From Scenedesmus sp. ARA3 (lineage: Eukaryota > Chlorophyta > Chlorophyceae > Sphaeropleales > Scenedesmaceae): 63,592 bases of DNA. The stretch spans positions 1 through 63,592 of the forward strand of contig RWJK01000925.1 in the NCBI GenBank assembly GCA_004335835.1, in the 5' to 3' direction. Under the pieces are notes generated by a model. The model was not told the DNA's origin and made no database searches. It worked only from the letters and a program-made list of their open reading frames with translations. Positions 1 through 11,700 of the stretch are shown in pieces. The translations under genes and the position numbers were made by a program. Every line of letters starts with the position of its first letter. Positions within the stretch are counted from its first letter, which is position 1.

Positions 1-710
1 CGCATTATGTTGCATGATGCTTATGCTTGTAATGAATGCAATTCGGCAACTTTCTTTATATGAGCAGCTTCACAGTGAGGCGGCTTCCTCTAAGTTAGAG
101 TGCAACCTTGGATTGTTTGTCAAGTGACAGCGTAAGGCACAGCCGCAGCACCGGTGCTATCATGGATGCGTCTTCGAGCAAGTCTGTTTTATTAGCTTGG
201 TTGGTGTGGGCGAGTGCTGGCTGCCTGGGAGCTGCTGCGCCCTGAAACACATATATAACGCAGCAGCATCACCGATGAGCAGCAAGCAGGATGCTTCACG
301 GCACCTTTCTCACGCAAGCATAAGTAAATCTGGCAAATTTTGTTGCACGTATTGCGTTGACACAGTCACTGCTTACGAACACCAGAACGCAAGTTACTGC
401 CTCAGGATGCCTCGCGTGCAAGTCAAGAACGCGGACGCCAAGGCGTTCCCGCGTGAATTTGCTCTGCTGCATCAGCTGGGTGGATCAGATTCCATCGAGT
501 CAGAGGTGTGCTTTTGCTGGGTCCGGATTACCAGTGGAAGCCGTTTCCAGAAGCAATTGCTCAACGCGCCCCGTTTTCTTCACAGAAACTGGTTGAAGCT
601 TCTGCAATCTACGGAGACGCATCAGCTGTGAAGAGCCTGGTGGAGGGCAGCGGTACGCACGGAGCAGCAGCACCTGCTCACCCGGCAGCAGCATCACCAC
701 TCATGATGCC
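1..710. other. Upstream region, no gene resolved
   Basis: No exon with homology I recognise. A segment near 408-460 loosely resembles the sequence of the first ADH exon (711-806): both end in a run reading like AKAF followed by basic residues. It may be an old copy of that exon. Promoter elements are not evident. Confidence 0.3.
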
Positions 711-2694
711 ATGGCCGGACAGCCAATCTCATCGCTGTCAATTGTTTCGATCGCAGATGCGGTCGAGTTTGATGCGTTTGCAAAGGCGTTCGCCAAGCCT
801 AGCCAGGTTGGTTGCAAGCAGCAGTTGCCAGTCATGGCCCCACTTGGCGCGTACTGCCAGCCACACAATTGCTGCAACCAAGCAGGCAAACATGCATCTC
901 AATACAAGCAGCGCTACTTTTGGTTAATTGTTATGTGTTCTTTGCTTGCCAGTGCTGCTTTTGCTGCTGCAGCTCTTGCACTCAGGACCGCCTGGTGTAT
1001 CCTTGCACGTTGCCACAGCGCGGCAAACCGGCAGCAGCCAGGCAGCACTTGTGCTGTTCGTTGCATGCAATTGCATGCATGTGCGGATGTTGTATACCTT
1101 GTCATGCATTGCCTTCCTTTTGCCGCAGGCCGCGTCAGTGGAGGGTGCTGAGGTCAACTGCCTGGGCTGGGCGGCTCAACATCCACCTGACCTGCTGCTG
1201 CTGCTGCTGATGCTGATGCTGATGCTGCTGCTGCTTTCCCTATCTGCAGTCTGCATTAGTGGAGGGTGCCGAGGGCAACTGCCTGGGCTGGGCTGCGCGT
1301 GACAGCAGCGGCACTCTGGCCCCCTACAAATTCAGCCGGCGGGAGCTGCAGCCTAATGACGTGGTCATCAAGATCACACACGCAGGTAGGGGCAGGTGCA
1401 GGGAATCTCATGGCAGCAGCAGCAGCAGCGGCGATGGCGTCAGCGGCAGCTGGGGAGGGATGTGGTTGCAGGAGTGCGGCAGCTGCAGCCTGATGATGTG
1501 GTCATTAAGATCACACACGCAGGGACGGGGGATGCACGGGACGATATGGCATAATAACAGCAGCGGCAGTGACAGCGGCAGCTGGAAAGGAACGTGCTTG
1601 CAGGAGTGCTGGGGAGCAGCAGCAGCTGTGCCAGCGCAGCCCAACGATGTGGTCATCAAGATCACACACGCAGGTGGGGCAGGGGCAGGAAATCTCATGG
1701 CAGCAGCAGCAGCAGCGATGGCGGCAGCGGCAGCAGGGGAGGGATGTGGTTGCAGGAGTGCGGGAGCTGCAGCCTAATGATGTGGTCATCAAGATCACAC
1801 ACGCAGGTAAAGGGCATGCACGGGATGATATGGCGTAGCAGTAGAAGTGGCAGTGACGGCGGCAGCCTAATGATGTCATGATCAAGATCACACACGCAAG
1901 TAAGGGGAGTGCACGGGATAATATGGCGCAGCAGCAGCAGCGGCAGTGACGACGGCAGCCGGAACAGGGGTGTGCTTGCAGGAGTGCTGGGGAGCAGCAG
2001 CAGCAGCTGTGCCAGCGCAGCCTAATGATGTGGTCATCAAGATCACACACACAGGTAGGGGCAGCAGGGGGCTTGGATAGCCATCAATGTATGGTGACAG
2101 CAGCAGCAGCAGCAGCAGCAGCTTGGCCATTGATGTTGTGATCAAGATCACGCACGCAGGCGGGCGCGGGGGCAGGGAACTCCATGGCAGCAGCAGCAGC
2201 AACGGCGGTGGCAGCAGCGGCAGCAGGGGAGGGCTTTGGTGTTGCAGGAGTGCTGACAAGCAGCAGCAGCAGATGCATGAGCTTAGCCAGCAGTGTGGTC
2301 CTCAGAATCACATGCAGGCAGGTGAGGGACACAAGGCAGCAGGACTGCTAGCAGCCAGCGGCAGCTGTAGCATCTTGGCTGACAATAAGATCATCACATA
2401 ACAGGCAGGCAGGGCCAGCTGTGGGAAGCATGGTACAAACAGGGGCAGTGGCAACAGTAGAGGGAGCAGAAGCATCAGCACCACAGCTGCTGGCCAACAG
2501 CAGCGGCTGCTGCAACAGCAACAGCCGGGTTGCAGACATGCTGATAGACAGCAGCAGATTGGGTGGCAGGATACAGAACTACACAGTTGCTTTCTGTTTG
2601 TGGGCAGATGCCGCCAAGCCATGGTACACAGTGACCACCAGCACCAGCAATGCTGGCACGCCACAGGTGTCTTGTCACGTGTTTCTGCTAACAA

Positions 2695-2734
<40 letters not shown>

Positions 2735-5700
2735 CATGTGCCACAGTGACCTGCACACCATCAAGGGTGACTGGGGGCCCGCCAAGTACCCAGTGGTGCC
2801 AGGGTGAGCAGTGGGAACTTCCTGGCGGGAAGACGCAACAGCACTGTGAACTTCATGATGACATGCAACCGCCATCAACATCATCAGCTGCTGCAGCAGC
2901 ATGCCCGCAACCCTTCTTGTGTAGTTGCTAGCACAGCAGCAGGTAACAGCAGCTGCACCCGTCTTCACGCCCGCTGATCCCCGTCTTGCTGCCGCACCCG
3001 CTGCTGCCGCTGCTGCTGCCGCAGCCACGAGATCGTCGGCATCGTGACCGAGGTGGGCAGCGGCGTCAGCAAGTTCAAGCTTGGTGACAGGGCCGGCGTG
3101 GGCGTGTTTGTGGACAGCTGCCGCAGCTGCGCGCAGTGCGGCAAGGGCGAGCAGATCTTCTGCCCCAAGCTGGTGTACACGTATAATGCCACGCATTACG
3201 ATGGCCTGCCAGCGCAGGGCGGCTACTCAACACACGTGGTGATTGCTGACGAGTGAGTTGCGCAGACCCTACTGGCAATGGATATGAATTATAATGCTGT
3301 GATCAGTGTGTTTACTGGTCTCTGTAGCAGCTGCTTGATTGTGGACGGCTGGCCAAATGTTTCTGGTGGCCTGGTTGGAATCTTTTTTTGATGCCACGCA
3401 TTATGACGGCCTGCCGGCGCAGGGCGGCTACTCAACACACGCGGTGATCGCTGACGAGTGAGTTGCGCAGACCCTACTGGCAATGGATATGAGTTATAAT
3501 GCTGTGATCAGTGTGTTTACTGGTCTCTGTAGCAGCTGCTTGATTGTGGACGGCTGGCCAAATGTTTCTGGTGGCCTGGTTGGAATCTTTTTTTGATGCC
3601 ACGCATTATGACGGCCTGCCGGCGCAGGGCGGCTACTCAACACACGTGGTGATCGCTGACGAGTGAGTTGCGCAGACCCTACTGGCAATGGATATTAGCT
3701 ACTGTGATCAGTGTGTTTGCTGGTCTCTGCAGCAGCTGCTTGATTGTGGACGGCTGGCCAAATGTTTCTGGTGGCCTGGTTGGAATCTTTTTTTGATGCC
3801 ACGCATTATGACGGCCTGCCGGCGCAGGGCGGCTACTCAACACACGTGGTGATCGCTGACGAGTGAGTTGCGCAGACCCTACTGGCAATGGATATTAGCT
3901 ACTGTGATCAGTGTGTTTGCTGGTCTCTGCAGCAGCTGCTTTATCGTGCGCGGCTGACCTGCTGCTGCTGCCATGTTTGATGATTCCTTGCCATGCAGCC
4001 ACGCGTACACCATCCCCGCCAACCTGGACCTAGCTGGTGTGGGGCCGCTACCGCCCTCTTTCCAAACCATTGGTCAAATGCTTATCAACCAACGCCATTT
4101 CTTGCCTATCGGCTGTTGTTTTTTGGCCTTTGCAGCCACGCGTACACCATCCCCGCCAACCTTGACCTGGCGGGCGTTGCGCCGCTGCTGTGTGCGGGCA
4201 TCACCACCTACGCGCCCTACAAGGACCACGGCCTGGACAAGCCAGGGCTCAAGATCGGCGTGGTGCGCACAACTTGTTATTTTATGTTATGTTTCGTCAT
4301 GTTACAGCATGTTACATTGTATCAAGTGTCACGTGTAGCTGGCAGCTGTTGCGCCCTACAAGGACCGCGGCCCGGACAAGCCGAGGCTCAAGATCGGAGT
4401 GGCGCGCGCGACTTGTTATTTCTTGTCATGTTACATAATGTTACATTGTATCAAGTGTCATGTGTACCTGGCAGCTGTTGCGCCCTACAAGGACCACGGC
4501 CTGGACAGGCCGGGGCTCAAGGTCGGAGTGGTGCGCACCTGCTGACATCTATTATCTGCACCTAAGACAGACGTGTGGTGTCAGCCTTGTTTTTTTATGT
4601 CAAGACGTAGTAGGCAGCTGCGCTCCGGCTCATTGTGCAGCCACGATTGCTGCACTTGTTGCATGCACTTGTTGCATGCAGCTGGCTGTGCTGCGGCAGC
4701 TGCACGGCCAACATACAATGCTGTAGGAGGAGAACGCAGCTGTAAGATTGTGTTGTTGTTGCCATGGCTACTGCGCCGCCGCTGCCGCTGCTGCTGCTGC
4801 TGCCAGGTGGGCCTGGGTGGGCTGGGCCACATGGCTGTCAAGTTTGGCGCGGCCTTTGGCTGCGAGGTGTACGTCATCAGCAGGTGCGGCTATGATGAAT
4901 ATGTGTGCTTCAATAGACCTTTTTGAAGTGCCTTTGGAGGCTGTATTGACCTCAAGCATTTTTAGCTGTGCATCTGGCTCTTATCCTGGCCCTAGAATAT
5001 CATAAAAGAAGGCAGTACAGTGCTTGCAAAGCCCAGCGAAGCTGAGGCGATTTCTGCACTGCCGGCTGACGGTCGCTGACACCCCGCAAGCACTGAAACA
5101 CGTTCGAGTTCCTTTTCCCATCACCCCCTCTATCTACCAACTGCAGGAGCAAGGCCAAGGAAGCCGAGGCCATTGCCATGGGCGCCAAGGCTGACAAGTA
5201 AACACTCACATGCAATTCAAACTCATTTCAAACTATCATTTCCTGTTTCGAATCGCAGGAGCAAGGCCAAGGAGGCTGAGGCCATTGCCATGGGCGCCAA
5301 GGCTGTCATCCCCTCAGGCGACGCAGACGCACTCAAGGCGGCTGCAGGTGCGCAAGAATGAATGGGGAGGGAGGAGGGGGGTGCGGTGAAACTCTGTGAG
5401 ACCAATGCAGCAGCAGCAGCAGCAGCAGCACTGCGCGCCGTAGCCTGCGCTTGATGAGAGCGGCAGCAGTGCTGGAAGCAATGGCAGCAGCCGCAATGCA
5501 GCGCGGCGTCTGTGGCTGGGTTTTGCAAGCTTGCGAGTGCTGCAATGCGCGTCTGACAATGAAGCGCACAGCCCGCCGCATGTCACTCAACAATCCGCAG
5601 TACAGCATACCTGCGTGTGATACAACTGCCTTCATTTTACCTGTAATCAAGCATGCCTGCTGCAGCTGCCACCTGCCTTTCGATGCAACGCACAGGCACG

Positions 5701-6984
5701 CTGGATGGCATCTTCAACACCGTGTCCGCCTTGCTGCAACGTGCACTCATCGTGCTGCAATGTGCTGCACCCGCTGTTGTATGACGTGCAGGCACGCTGG
5801 ACGGCATCATTGACACTGTCAGCGCCAAGCACGACATCACCGCGCTCACATTGGGGCTGCAATCTGCTGCTGCTGCTGCTGCTGCTTTTGTGCTTGCAGG
5901 CACACTGGACGGCATCATCGACACCGTCAGTGCCAAGCACGACATCACCGCGCTCACCTCGCTGCTGCTGCTGCTGCTGCTGCCGCTGCACCTTGCAGGC
6001 ACGCTGGACGGCATCATTGACACCGTGTCTGCCAAGCACGACATCACTGCGCTCACCTCGCTGCTGGCGCCACGCGGGCGGCTGGTCATGGTGGGCCTGC
6101 CTCCCCAGCAGCCCACACTCAACCACTTCGACATGATCCTCAGGTGCGTTCAGGTGTCATGTTGTTATGTATCTATGATAAATTGTTATATATCTGTCAT
6201 TGGTTGATGTAATGTGGCAATCTGGTCATGGTGGGCCTGCCTCCCCAGCAGCCCACGCTCAACCACTTCGACATGATCCTCAGGGGCGTTACATTGTCAT
6301 CTGATGACAGTCAATCCAAATGGGATGTTCATGGTTCTTAGATTGCCGTAATTTGTGTGGAAGGGTTGGGGTTGGCTGTCCTGTCCCCTTTGCAGCAGCT
6401 CACTCCGGCCATTTTTACATGAGCCTGCAGTGCGCGGCGCTGCTGTGGCCGCTGACTTGGCCCCACGTGTTGTTGGGGTTTCAAACAAACTTCTTTAAGT
6501 TCAATTTGTGTTGCTGCTGCTTCTGTCCTGCAGGAACCTGACTGTGTCTGGCAGCGTGATCGGCAACCTGGCCATGACTCAGGAGATGCTGGACTTCTGT
6601 GGGGCACACGGCATCACCGCGGATGTGGAGGTGAGGGACCCTGAATACATGTGTCAGTGCAGCAGCTACTGATGGTTGATGTGATATGGTCACAGAAGGG
6701 TGGCGTAGTCGGGTTTCAGCAAGCATTGGTAGCTGATGTGTCTCAGGTTTGGGAATGCGTTACACTTGGGTCAGAGCCAGCACGAAAGCAGCATTCTGCC
6801 CTCGCTATCTCGACAGCTGCTGCTACGTAGCAATGACTGTAACGCTTGCTGCTGCTGCCCCTGCTGCTGCTGCTGCTGCCAGGTGATTGACATTGACTAC
6901 GTGAACGAGGCCATGGTGCGCATGGAGGCGGGTGACGTGAAGTTCAGGTTTGTCATCGACATCAACAAGAGCCTCATCCTGTGA
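711..6984 (+). CDS. Zinc-dependent alcohol dehydrogenase (cinnamyl/mannitol dehydrogenase type)
   Basis: Exons 711-806, 1250-1385, 2734-2803, 3025-3252, 4136-4262, 4807-4883, 5259-5347, 5999-6143, 6534-6630, 6883-6984 join in phase to a 388-residue protein, normal length for the family. Visible motifs are the catalytic-zinc start MCHSDLH and GHEIVG, the structural-zinc four-cysteine lobe [15 protein letters not shown], the third zinc ligand in CAGITTY, the Rossmann loop [13 protein letters not shown], and the family ending around DINKSLIL. Members reduce or oxidise aldehydes and alcohols with NADP(H); the substrate cannot be read from sequence. The 32-residue first exon is unlike the family and is the least certain part, but its donor CAG/GTTGGT and phase fit. 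Nearly every intron contains partial copies of neighbouring exons, so automated models would be badly wrong here. Confidence 0.88.
1120..1180 (+). repeat. Partial copy of ADH exon 2, acceptor side
   Basis: A CCGCAG acceptor is followed by a diverged version of the start of exon 2 (reads [12 protein letters not shown], compare [12 protein letters not shown] at 1262). The copy loses the frame after about 50 bases. The real exon has the better continuation. Confidence 0.75.
1386..2330 (+). repeat. Seven diverged copies of ADH exon 2 3' end plus donor
   Basis: Intron 2 contains copies of the stretch encoding [13 protein letters not shown] followed by the donor, at about 1481-1523, 1638-1674, 1764-1808, 1862-1899, 2016-2054, 2126-2160 and (weak) 2280-2322. 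Between them are CAG-rich spacers with shared words such as ATCTCATGGCAGCAG. Units are about 100-160 bp and clearly diverged from each other. Confidence 0.85.
2698..2733 (+). repeat. (CTG)n tract abutting ADH acceptor
   Basis: About eleven CTG units run straight into the CAG acceptor of exon 3. This is the longest example in this gene of a pattern seen before many acceptors in the window. Confidence 0.9.
3187..3895 (+). repeat. 203-205 bp tandem repeat containing ADH exon 4 3' end
   Basis: Four units begin near 3187, 3390, 3595 and 3798. Each holds the last ~65 bases of exon 4 ([20 protein letters not shown]), its GTGAGT donor and ~140 bases of intron. Units 2 to 4 are almost identical, so this expansion is recent. 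The added units have no AG acceptor before the exon fragment. Confidence 0.95.
3990..4560 (+). repeat. Copies of ADH exon 5 ends
   Basis: An acceptor-side copy ([14 protein letters not shown]) lies at 3999-4045 upstream of the real exon start at 4136. Two donor-side copies of the exon end ([18 protein letters not shown]) lie at about 4348-4410 and 4473-4538, with the downstream intron word ATGTTACATTGTATCAAGTGTCA copied in part as well. Confidence 0.85.
5145..5200 (+). repeat. Partial copy of ADH exon 7, acceptor side
   Basis: CTGCAG followed by [15 protein letters not shown], then a stop. The full exon is at 5259-5347. Confidence 0.85.
5690..5998 (+). repeat. Three partial copies of ADH exon 8, acceptor side
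   Basis: Copies of the stretch encoding [20 protein letters not shown] start near 5697, 5792 and 5900, each with its own CAG acceptor. The complete exon starts at 5999. The first copy is the most diverged. A donor-side copy of the same exon's end ([20 protein letters not shown]) is at 6225-6286. Confidence 0.88.
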
Positions 6985-7026
6985 AGCTCACACTGAGCTG
7001 CGGTGACAAGGCCCGGCGGTGCAGCT

Positions 7027-7058
<32 letters not shown>

Positions 7059-7074
7059 TGCTGCTGCAAAGTTC

Positions 7075-7141
7075 CGGTGTGGAGGCGGGCGACGTGAAGT
7101 TCAAGTTTGTCATCGACATCAGCATGAGCATCATTCTGTGA
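7075..7141 (+). repeat. Copy of ADH terminal exon end with stop codon
   Basis: The stretch EAGDVKFKFVIDISMSIIL plus TGA and the following AAGCTCACACTGAGC repeat the last exon and start of the 3' UTR at 6928-6999. It is separated from the original by a CAG tract. It could be part of the 3' UTR. Confidence 0.85.
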
Positions 7142-8783
7142 AGCTCACACTGAGCGGTGTTGGTGCTGTAGCCAGGCAGCAGCAGCAGCAGCAGCAGTGG
7201 CAGCAGCAGCTGGACAGGTTTGCTTGGTGTGAAGGCAAGAGGCCTTAGGCAGGTTCAGGTTAGTTGCCAGCATGGCCCAGAGTTGTCGAGCTGCGAGTTG
7301 CTAGTTGAAGTTCTGAAGTTCTGCTGGAGGTTGAAGTTCAGCTGTGAAGTTCTGGGCCAGGCTGTTCTGGTGTGAGCTCTGATGCAGGGACTGCTGCTGC
7401 ATTCTGCTGCACTTGCTCGTCGGTGCTGTGCGTATTGTGTGGCAAATCGACTGCAAGGATGGCTACTGGAGCAGCAGACTGCTGCAAAGCAGACTGCGCT
7501 GCCGAAGAGCTGTCCTGGCGCTGCTTGCCCCAGTGACCTGTGTGCACTCATATTGTGATGTGACCTATGTGCCCTCATCGCACAACATGTTTGTACGCCA
7601 GCATACACACATGCCTTGTTTTGGACAAGTTGTTTGCAATGACGCATTTGCGGAAACGCCTGGGAGGCCTTCACCTGCAGGCATCCACTGCTCGTGTTGG
7701 CCAAGCCGGTATTCTGGCACTGCAAACCTTGAAGAAAATTTTGCGCCCTGCAGGACAGCTGCGCAATTTGTGCCTGACAGGTTGGCTGCACTTGAAAGTT
7801 GAGGGTCAGGTGGGACTTGAGCAACGCGCTGCCAATGTAGTGTGTTTCGTGTGTCGCCCACCGTGCTGTGTGTGCATGCCCTTGTTGCAACACAGCTGTG
7901 GCGGCAGGAGCTCTAGCACCTTGCATGGGGCTGCCAGTGCCATTGCAATTGGTGCAGTGTGGCACATCAGCACCTGCCGCTTGGACATTGTGTACAGCTG
8001 TTTGGTGGCGCACTTGGTGGGGCGGTGGCAGTTGTTGGTGTGGCCAGCCATGTGTGAGTTTGACCAGGTTTGACCTGGTGGTTGACCTGGTTTGACCAGC
8101 TTTCATTGGCCTGCAATCTGGTTGGTACACACAATGCAAATTTGCAGGGCACGGTGCCGCGAGCGTGCATGTGGTGCTGCTGCAGAGTTGCTGGTCCAAT
8201 GTTTGTAAGGACAGCTGTTTTGCACTGCATTGCATCATATGATGCAGCAGTTGCAACTCTGGACGCTTTCAACCGCTGCAAAATGTGCGCCTTGATGTCA
8301 CATGCATGTCACATTTACAGCAGCGTGCCATAGCAGCTGTGTGTGCGTGGCAGATCCTGCCACAGTGGTCAGACCAGCCACCAAGTAAGGGTAATGACCC
8401 GCTGCAGCCGACCCTGAGCACAACTTGCAATGGCAGCAGTCAACACCTGAAGCCTCCTGTTGAACCATGGTTTATGCAGTTGTGATGTTTTTTAAATAGC
8501 AGGTCTGTCCGGGACAAGCAGAGCAGTCGGCAACCAACCATAACAACTGATGACGGGACATGGATCGTCAATGACATTTGCTGGGACCTACAAGCAGCGA
8601 ATGGCCGCATCACCACCCATTCACCCGTATGTGACGTATTTCTTCAGCACTGAACCACCTGCGACGCACGCACACGCCTTCTGCATCCGGTGACCGTACT
8701 TGCTCATTCCTGCAGCATGATCTGAGCGTCTCCATCCACAGTCGCTTGCAACAGCCGCACTTCGGTTTAGCATTGCATCAGCT
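7142..8783. other. ADH 3' flank and exonuclease upstream region
   Basis: No exon is supported. A long minus-strand open frame (7255-8256) looks like a by-product of triplet bias. A cluster of four TTGACC words lies at 8060-8097. The part next to 8784 presumably holds the exonuclease promoter. Confidence 0.5.
8060..8097. promoter_or_regulatory. Cluster of four TTGACC words
   Basis: TTGACC occurs at 8060, 8070, 8082 and 8092, spaced 10-12 bp. TTGAC is the W-box core of WRKY factors in plants. Function here is inference only; simple local duplication is the alternative. Confidence 0.25.
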
Positions 8784-11700
8784 ATGCCGCAACAGCAGTC
8801 GTGGACGAACCACTGGCTATGGTTGGGGGCAGGAGTTCTGTTTGGCTGGGGAACAGCAAACTACGCAACTTGGGCTCGGAGGCAGGTCGTGCAATGGCTT
8901 TGGCCGATGAGTGAGTATTGTTTATTTGTATATGACGTGACGAGGTGGGGCTTTCATGCCCATGCTGCATAGATCGCGCGGGGACGACGCCAAAGCAGCA
9001 GCAGCAACAGCAGTACACTCCCTTGTTATCGCAATGCCTGTGCAGAGACCTGCGGCTCTGTAAAATAAGTACGTTGCTGTTAAACTCGTGGAGTGCAGCC
9101 GAATATCATGTTTCAGCTGCACTCAGCCCACACTCCTCTGTGCACTGCCTTGCATGAGCGCTAGCCTTGCAAGCACTGCATTGTGAGCACAGCATGGTTG
9201 CACAATGCAGCAAGCTTTGTCTCAACTCCCTCGCAGCGTGTCTCAATGCCTAGCCAGCTGCACAGCGCATCACAGTGCTGCTCGCATGATACGCTGCCAG
9301 TTGCACAACAGCCCTGCGAGCAGTGGACATGCAAGCAAGCAGCAGGCAGGCACGCAGCTACCATGCAGGCAGGCAGGCACGCAAGCAATCTTCTTTGTAA
9401 CAACATCCACTAAACAGCCTCTGCTATTTGTGCCGGTACCGCCTGACCATCTTTTGTACTGCCTCTGTCATGTGTGCTTGTACTGCCTGCCAGGTCCTCT
9501 GAGACTGAGCAGGCCGCTTGTTACATTTGACATTGAGTCAACAGGCACAAATGTAACACGTGACAGAATCGTGGAGATCGCAGCAGTCAAGCTCATGCCA
9601 GATGGCACGGTGAGGGTGCAGCAGGCAGTGCAAGCAGCAGCAGCAGCAGCAGCAGGCGTGAAAGAGGTAACCGTGGTACTTGATCTCAACACAGCATATG
9701 GATCTGCCGCCAAGTGTGAGCTGATGGAGGCTTTACAGTGGCATCAGGTGCAGCAAGTATTGGCTTGCCGAACTAACGATGTCACTGTTACTGCAAGACA
9801 ACATTACGGTGCCTGCTAAAGCTATTATTTTTAGTACGGCGCAGTTCAAGCTAATATGCTGAGCACGCATGCGTCAGTGTTCTTTACCGCCAACTGAGCA
9901 AGCAGCGCCAAGCTACAGGGTCGTTAGTCTGGCTGCAAGCTTCAACATGCAATGCAACCCTTTAATTTTTATTGAATTCTTCTTATGTTTTTCGTTTTGA
10001 CCTTTAAAAAGTTCATAAATTTGCCGAACATTGTATCAAGTACAGGTGTAATTTTACCAAGGAATTCTTTAATATGTCTGCTACCTTGCCCCTGCAGGTG
10101 CAGGTGATGGGCCCGCAGCGCTTCAACCCCGGCATCGTCATGTCAGCAGAAGTGACGGCCATCCACGGCATAAGCGATGCTGACGTGGCAGGCACCCCGA
10201 GGTTTGAGGAGGCTGCTGGGGAGTGGGTGCAGTTCCTGCAGGGCTGCGACCTGCACGGCTACAACGCGAAGAAGTTTGACGTGCCCATTCTGAGGTGGGT
10301 GTGCTGCAGGCGCTATGGCGATTTTGCAAGAGCAGCGTTGCTGCTCAGTTTGCGCCTGCAGTAGAGCTGTAGGAAAGGTGTAGTACAGGGATCAGGCTAG
10401 GGTTTGTGGCTGCATGGGTTTCATTTTACGGCCATCCACGGCATCAGCAATGCTGACGTGGCGGGCTGCCCGAGGTTTGAGGAGGCTGCCGGGGAGTGGG
10501 TGGGGCAGTTCCTGCAGGGCTGCGACCTGCACGGCTACAACGCAAAAAAGTTTGATGTGCCCATCCTGAGGTGATGGCGGGATCAGAGGTTAAAACACCT
10601 TGTATGCCTTTTTCCTGTGTAACGTGGGGTGCATGCATCACTGCTCACACTGCACCAAAGCAACGCAGCTGGAGGACTGCTGTGAACAGAGGCAACACAA
10701 TTTTTGTTTCACGGTTATTTTACTGCAGCTGACACCGGTCTCTGTGTTTGTTCGTGTGCTGTTTTGAAACCGCTTGCAGGAACGAGTTCAAACGCGCGGG
10801 CGTTTTGAATTTCCCGCCGCTGGGGGCCACTGTGGTGGACTCCTTCCGGCTGTTCTGCTTGCAGGAGCAGCGCAACCTGGGGGCTGCAGTGTCTTTCTAT
10901 TGCGGGCGCAGCCATGCAGGAGCACACTCGGCGCTGGCTGATGCACAGGCCACACTGGCAGTGCTGGTGGAGCAGGTGAGCTGTTCTTCAAAAGAGTTCT
11001 GCTGTGTTTGAATGCAGTGGCATGTCATTGTGGGCGCAACCATGCGGGGGCACACTCGGCACTGGCTGATGCACAGGCCACACTGGCGGTGCTGGTGGAG
11101 CAGGTGAGCCGTGTTTGAACGGTTTGGTCGTGTTTGAATGCTGCAGTGGCATGTCATTGCGGGCGCAGCCATGCGGGGGCACACTCGGCACTGGCTGATG
11201 CACAGGCCACACTGGCGGTGCTGGTAGAGCAGGTGAGCCGTGTCTGAAAAGCTTGGCGGTCTTTGAAAGCTGTGCTGTTTGCTATGTATGCTGCTGCGAG
11301 TGCTCTGGTTGTTGCTGGTGCGTAGGCTTGTCTTACATGTGCTTCTGCTGCTGCCTGCTGCCGCAGCTGCGGCGCTATCCTGCGCTGCCGCGGGATGTGG
11401 CAGGGCTAGCTGCGCTGTGTGCGGCACCCGGCCGGGCGCAGGACATCACAGGAGATGGAAAGTTCCAGTGGAGGGGCGAGGTGCCTATCCTGGCCTTCGG
11501 CAAGTATGCAGGTGAGTTTGGATTGAGTTTGGAACAGCACAGCTGCGCAGCTGCACAACATGTGCCAACGATGTGGACACGGTAGGAATGAGTGCATGCT
11601 GATCTCGTGGTGTGCGAATTGGATGCTAGACTGCATGTGCGGTGTTGGATGCTAAACTGCATGTGCGGGGTTGGTCCATGCAGATTTTAGTTTGAGCTGG

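Noticed and set aside
3289..3888. Repeated ~64-codon minus-strand frames
   Set aside because: They are the antisense reading of the 205-bp tandem units and carry no independent signal.
7255..8256. 333-codon open frame on the minus strand
   Set aside because: No recognisable domain, Cys/Gln/His-rich composition typical of a shadow frame in triplet-biased DNA, and it lies antisense to the ADH 3' flank.
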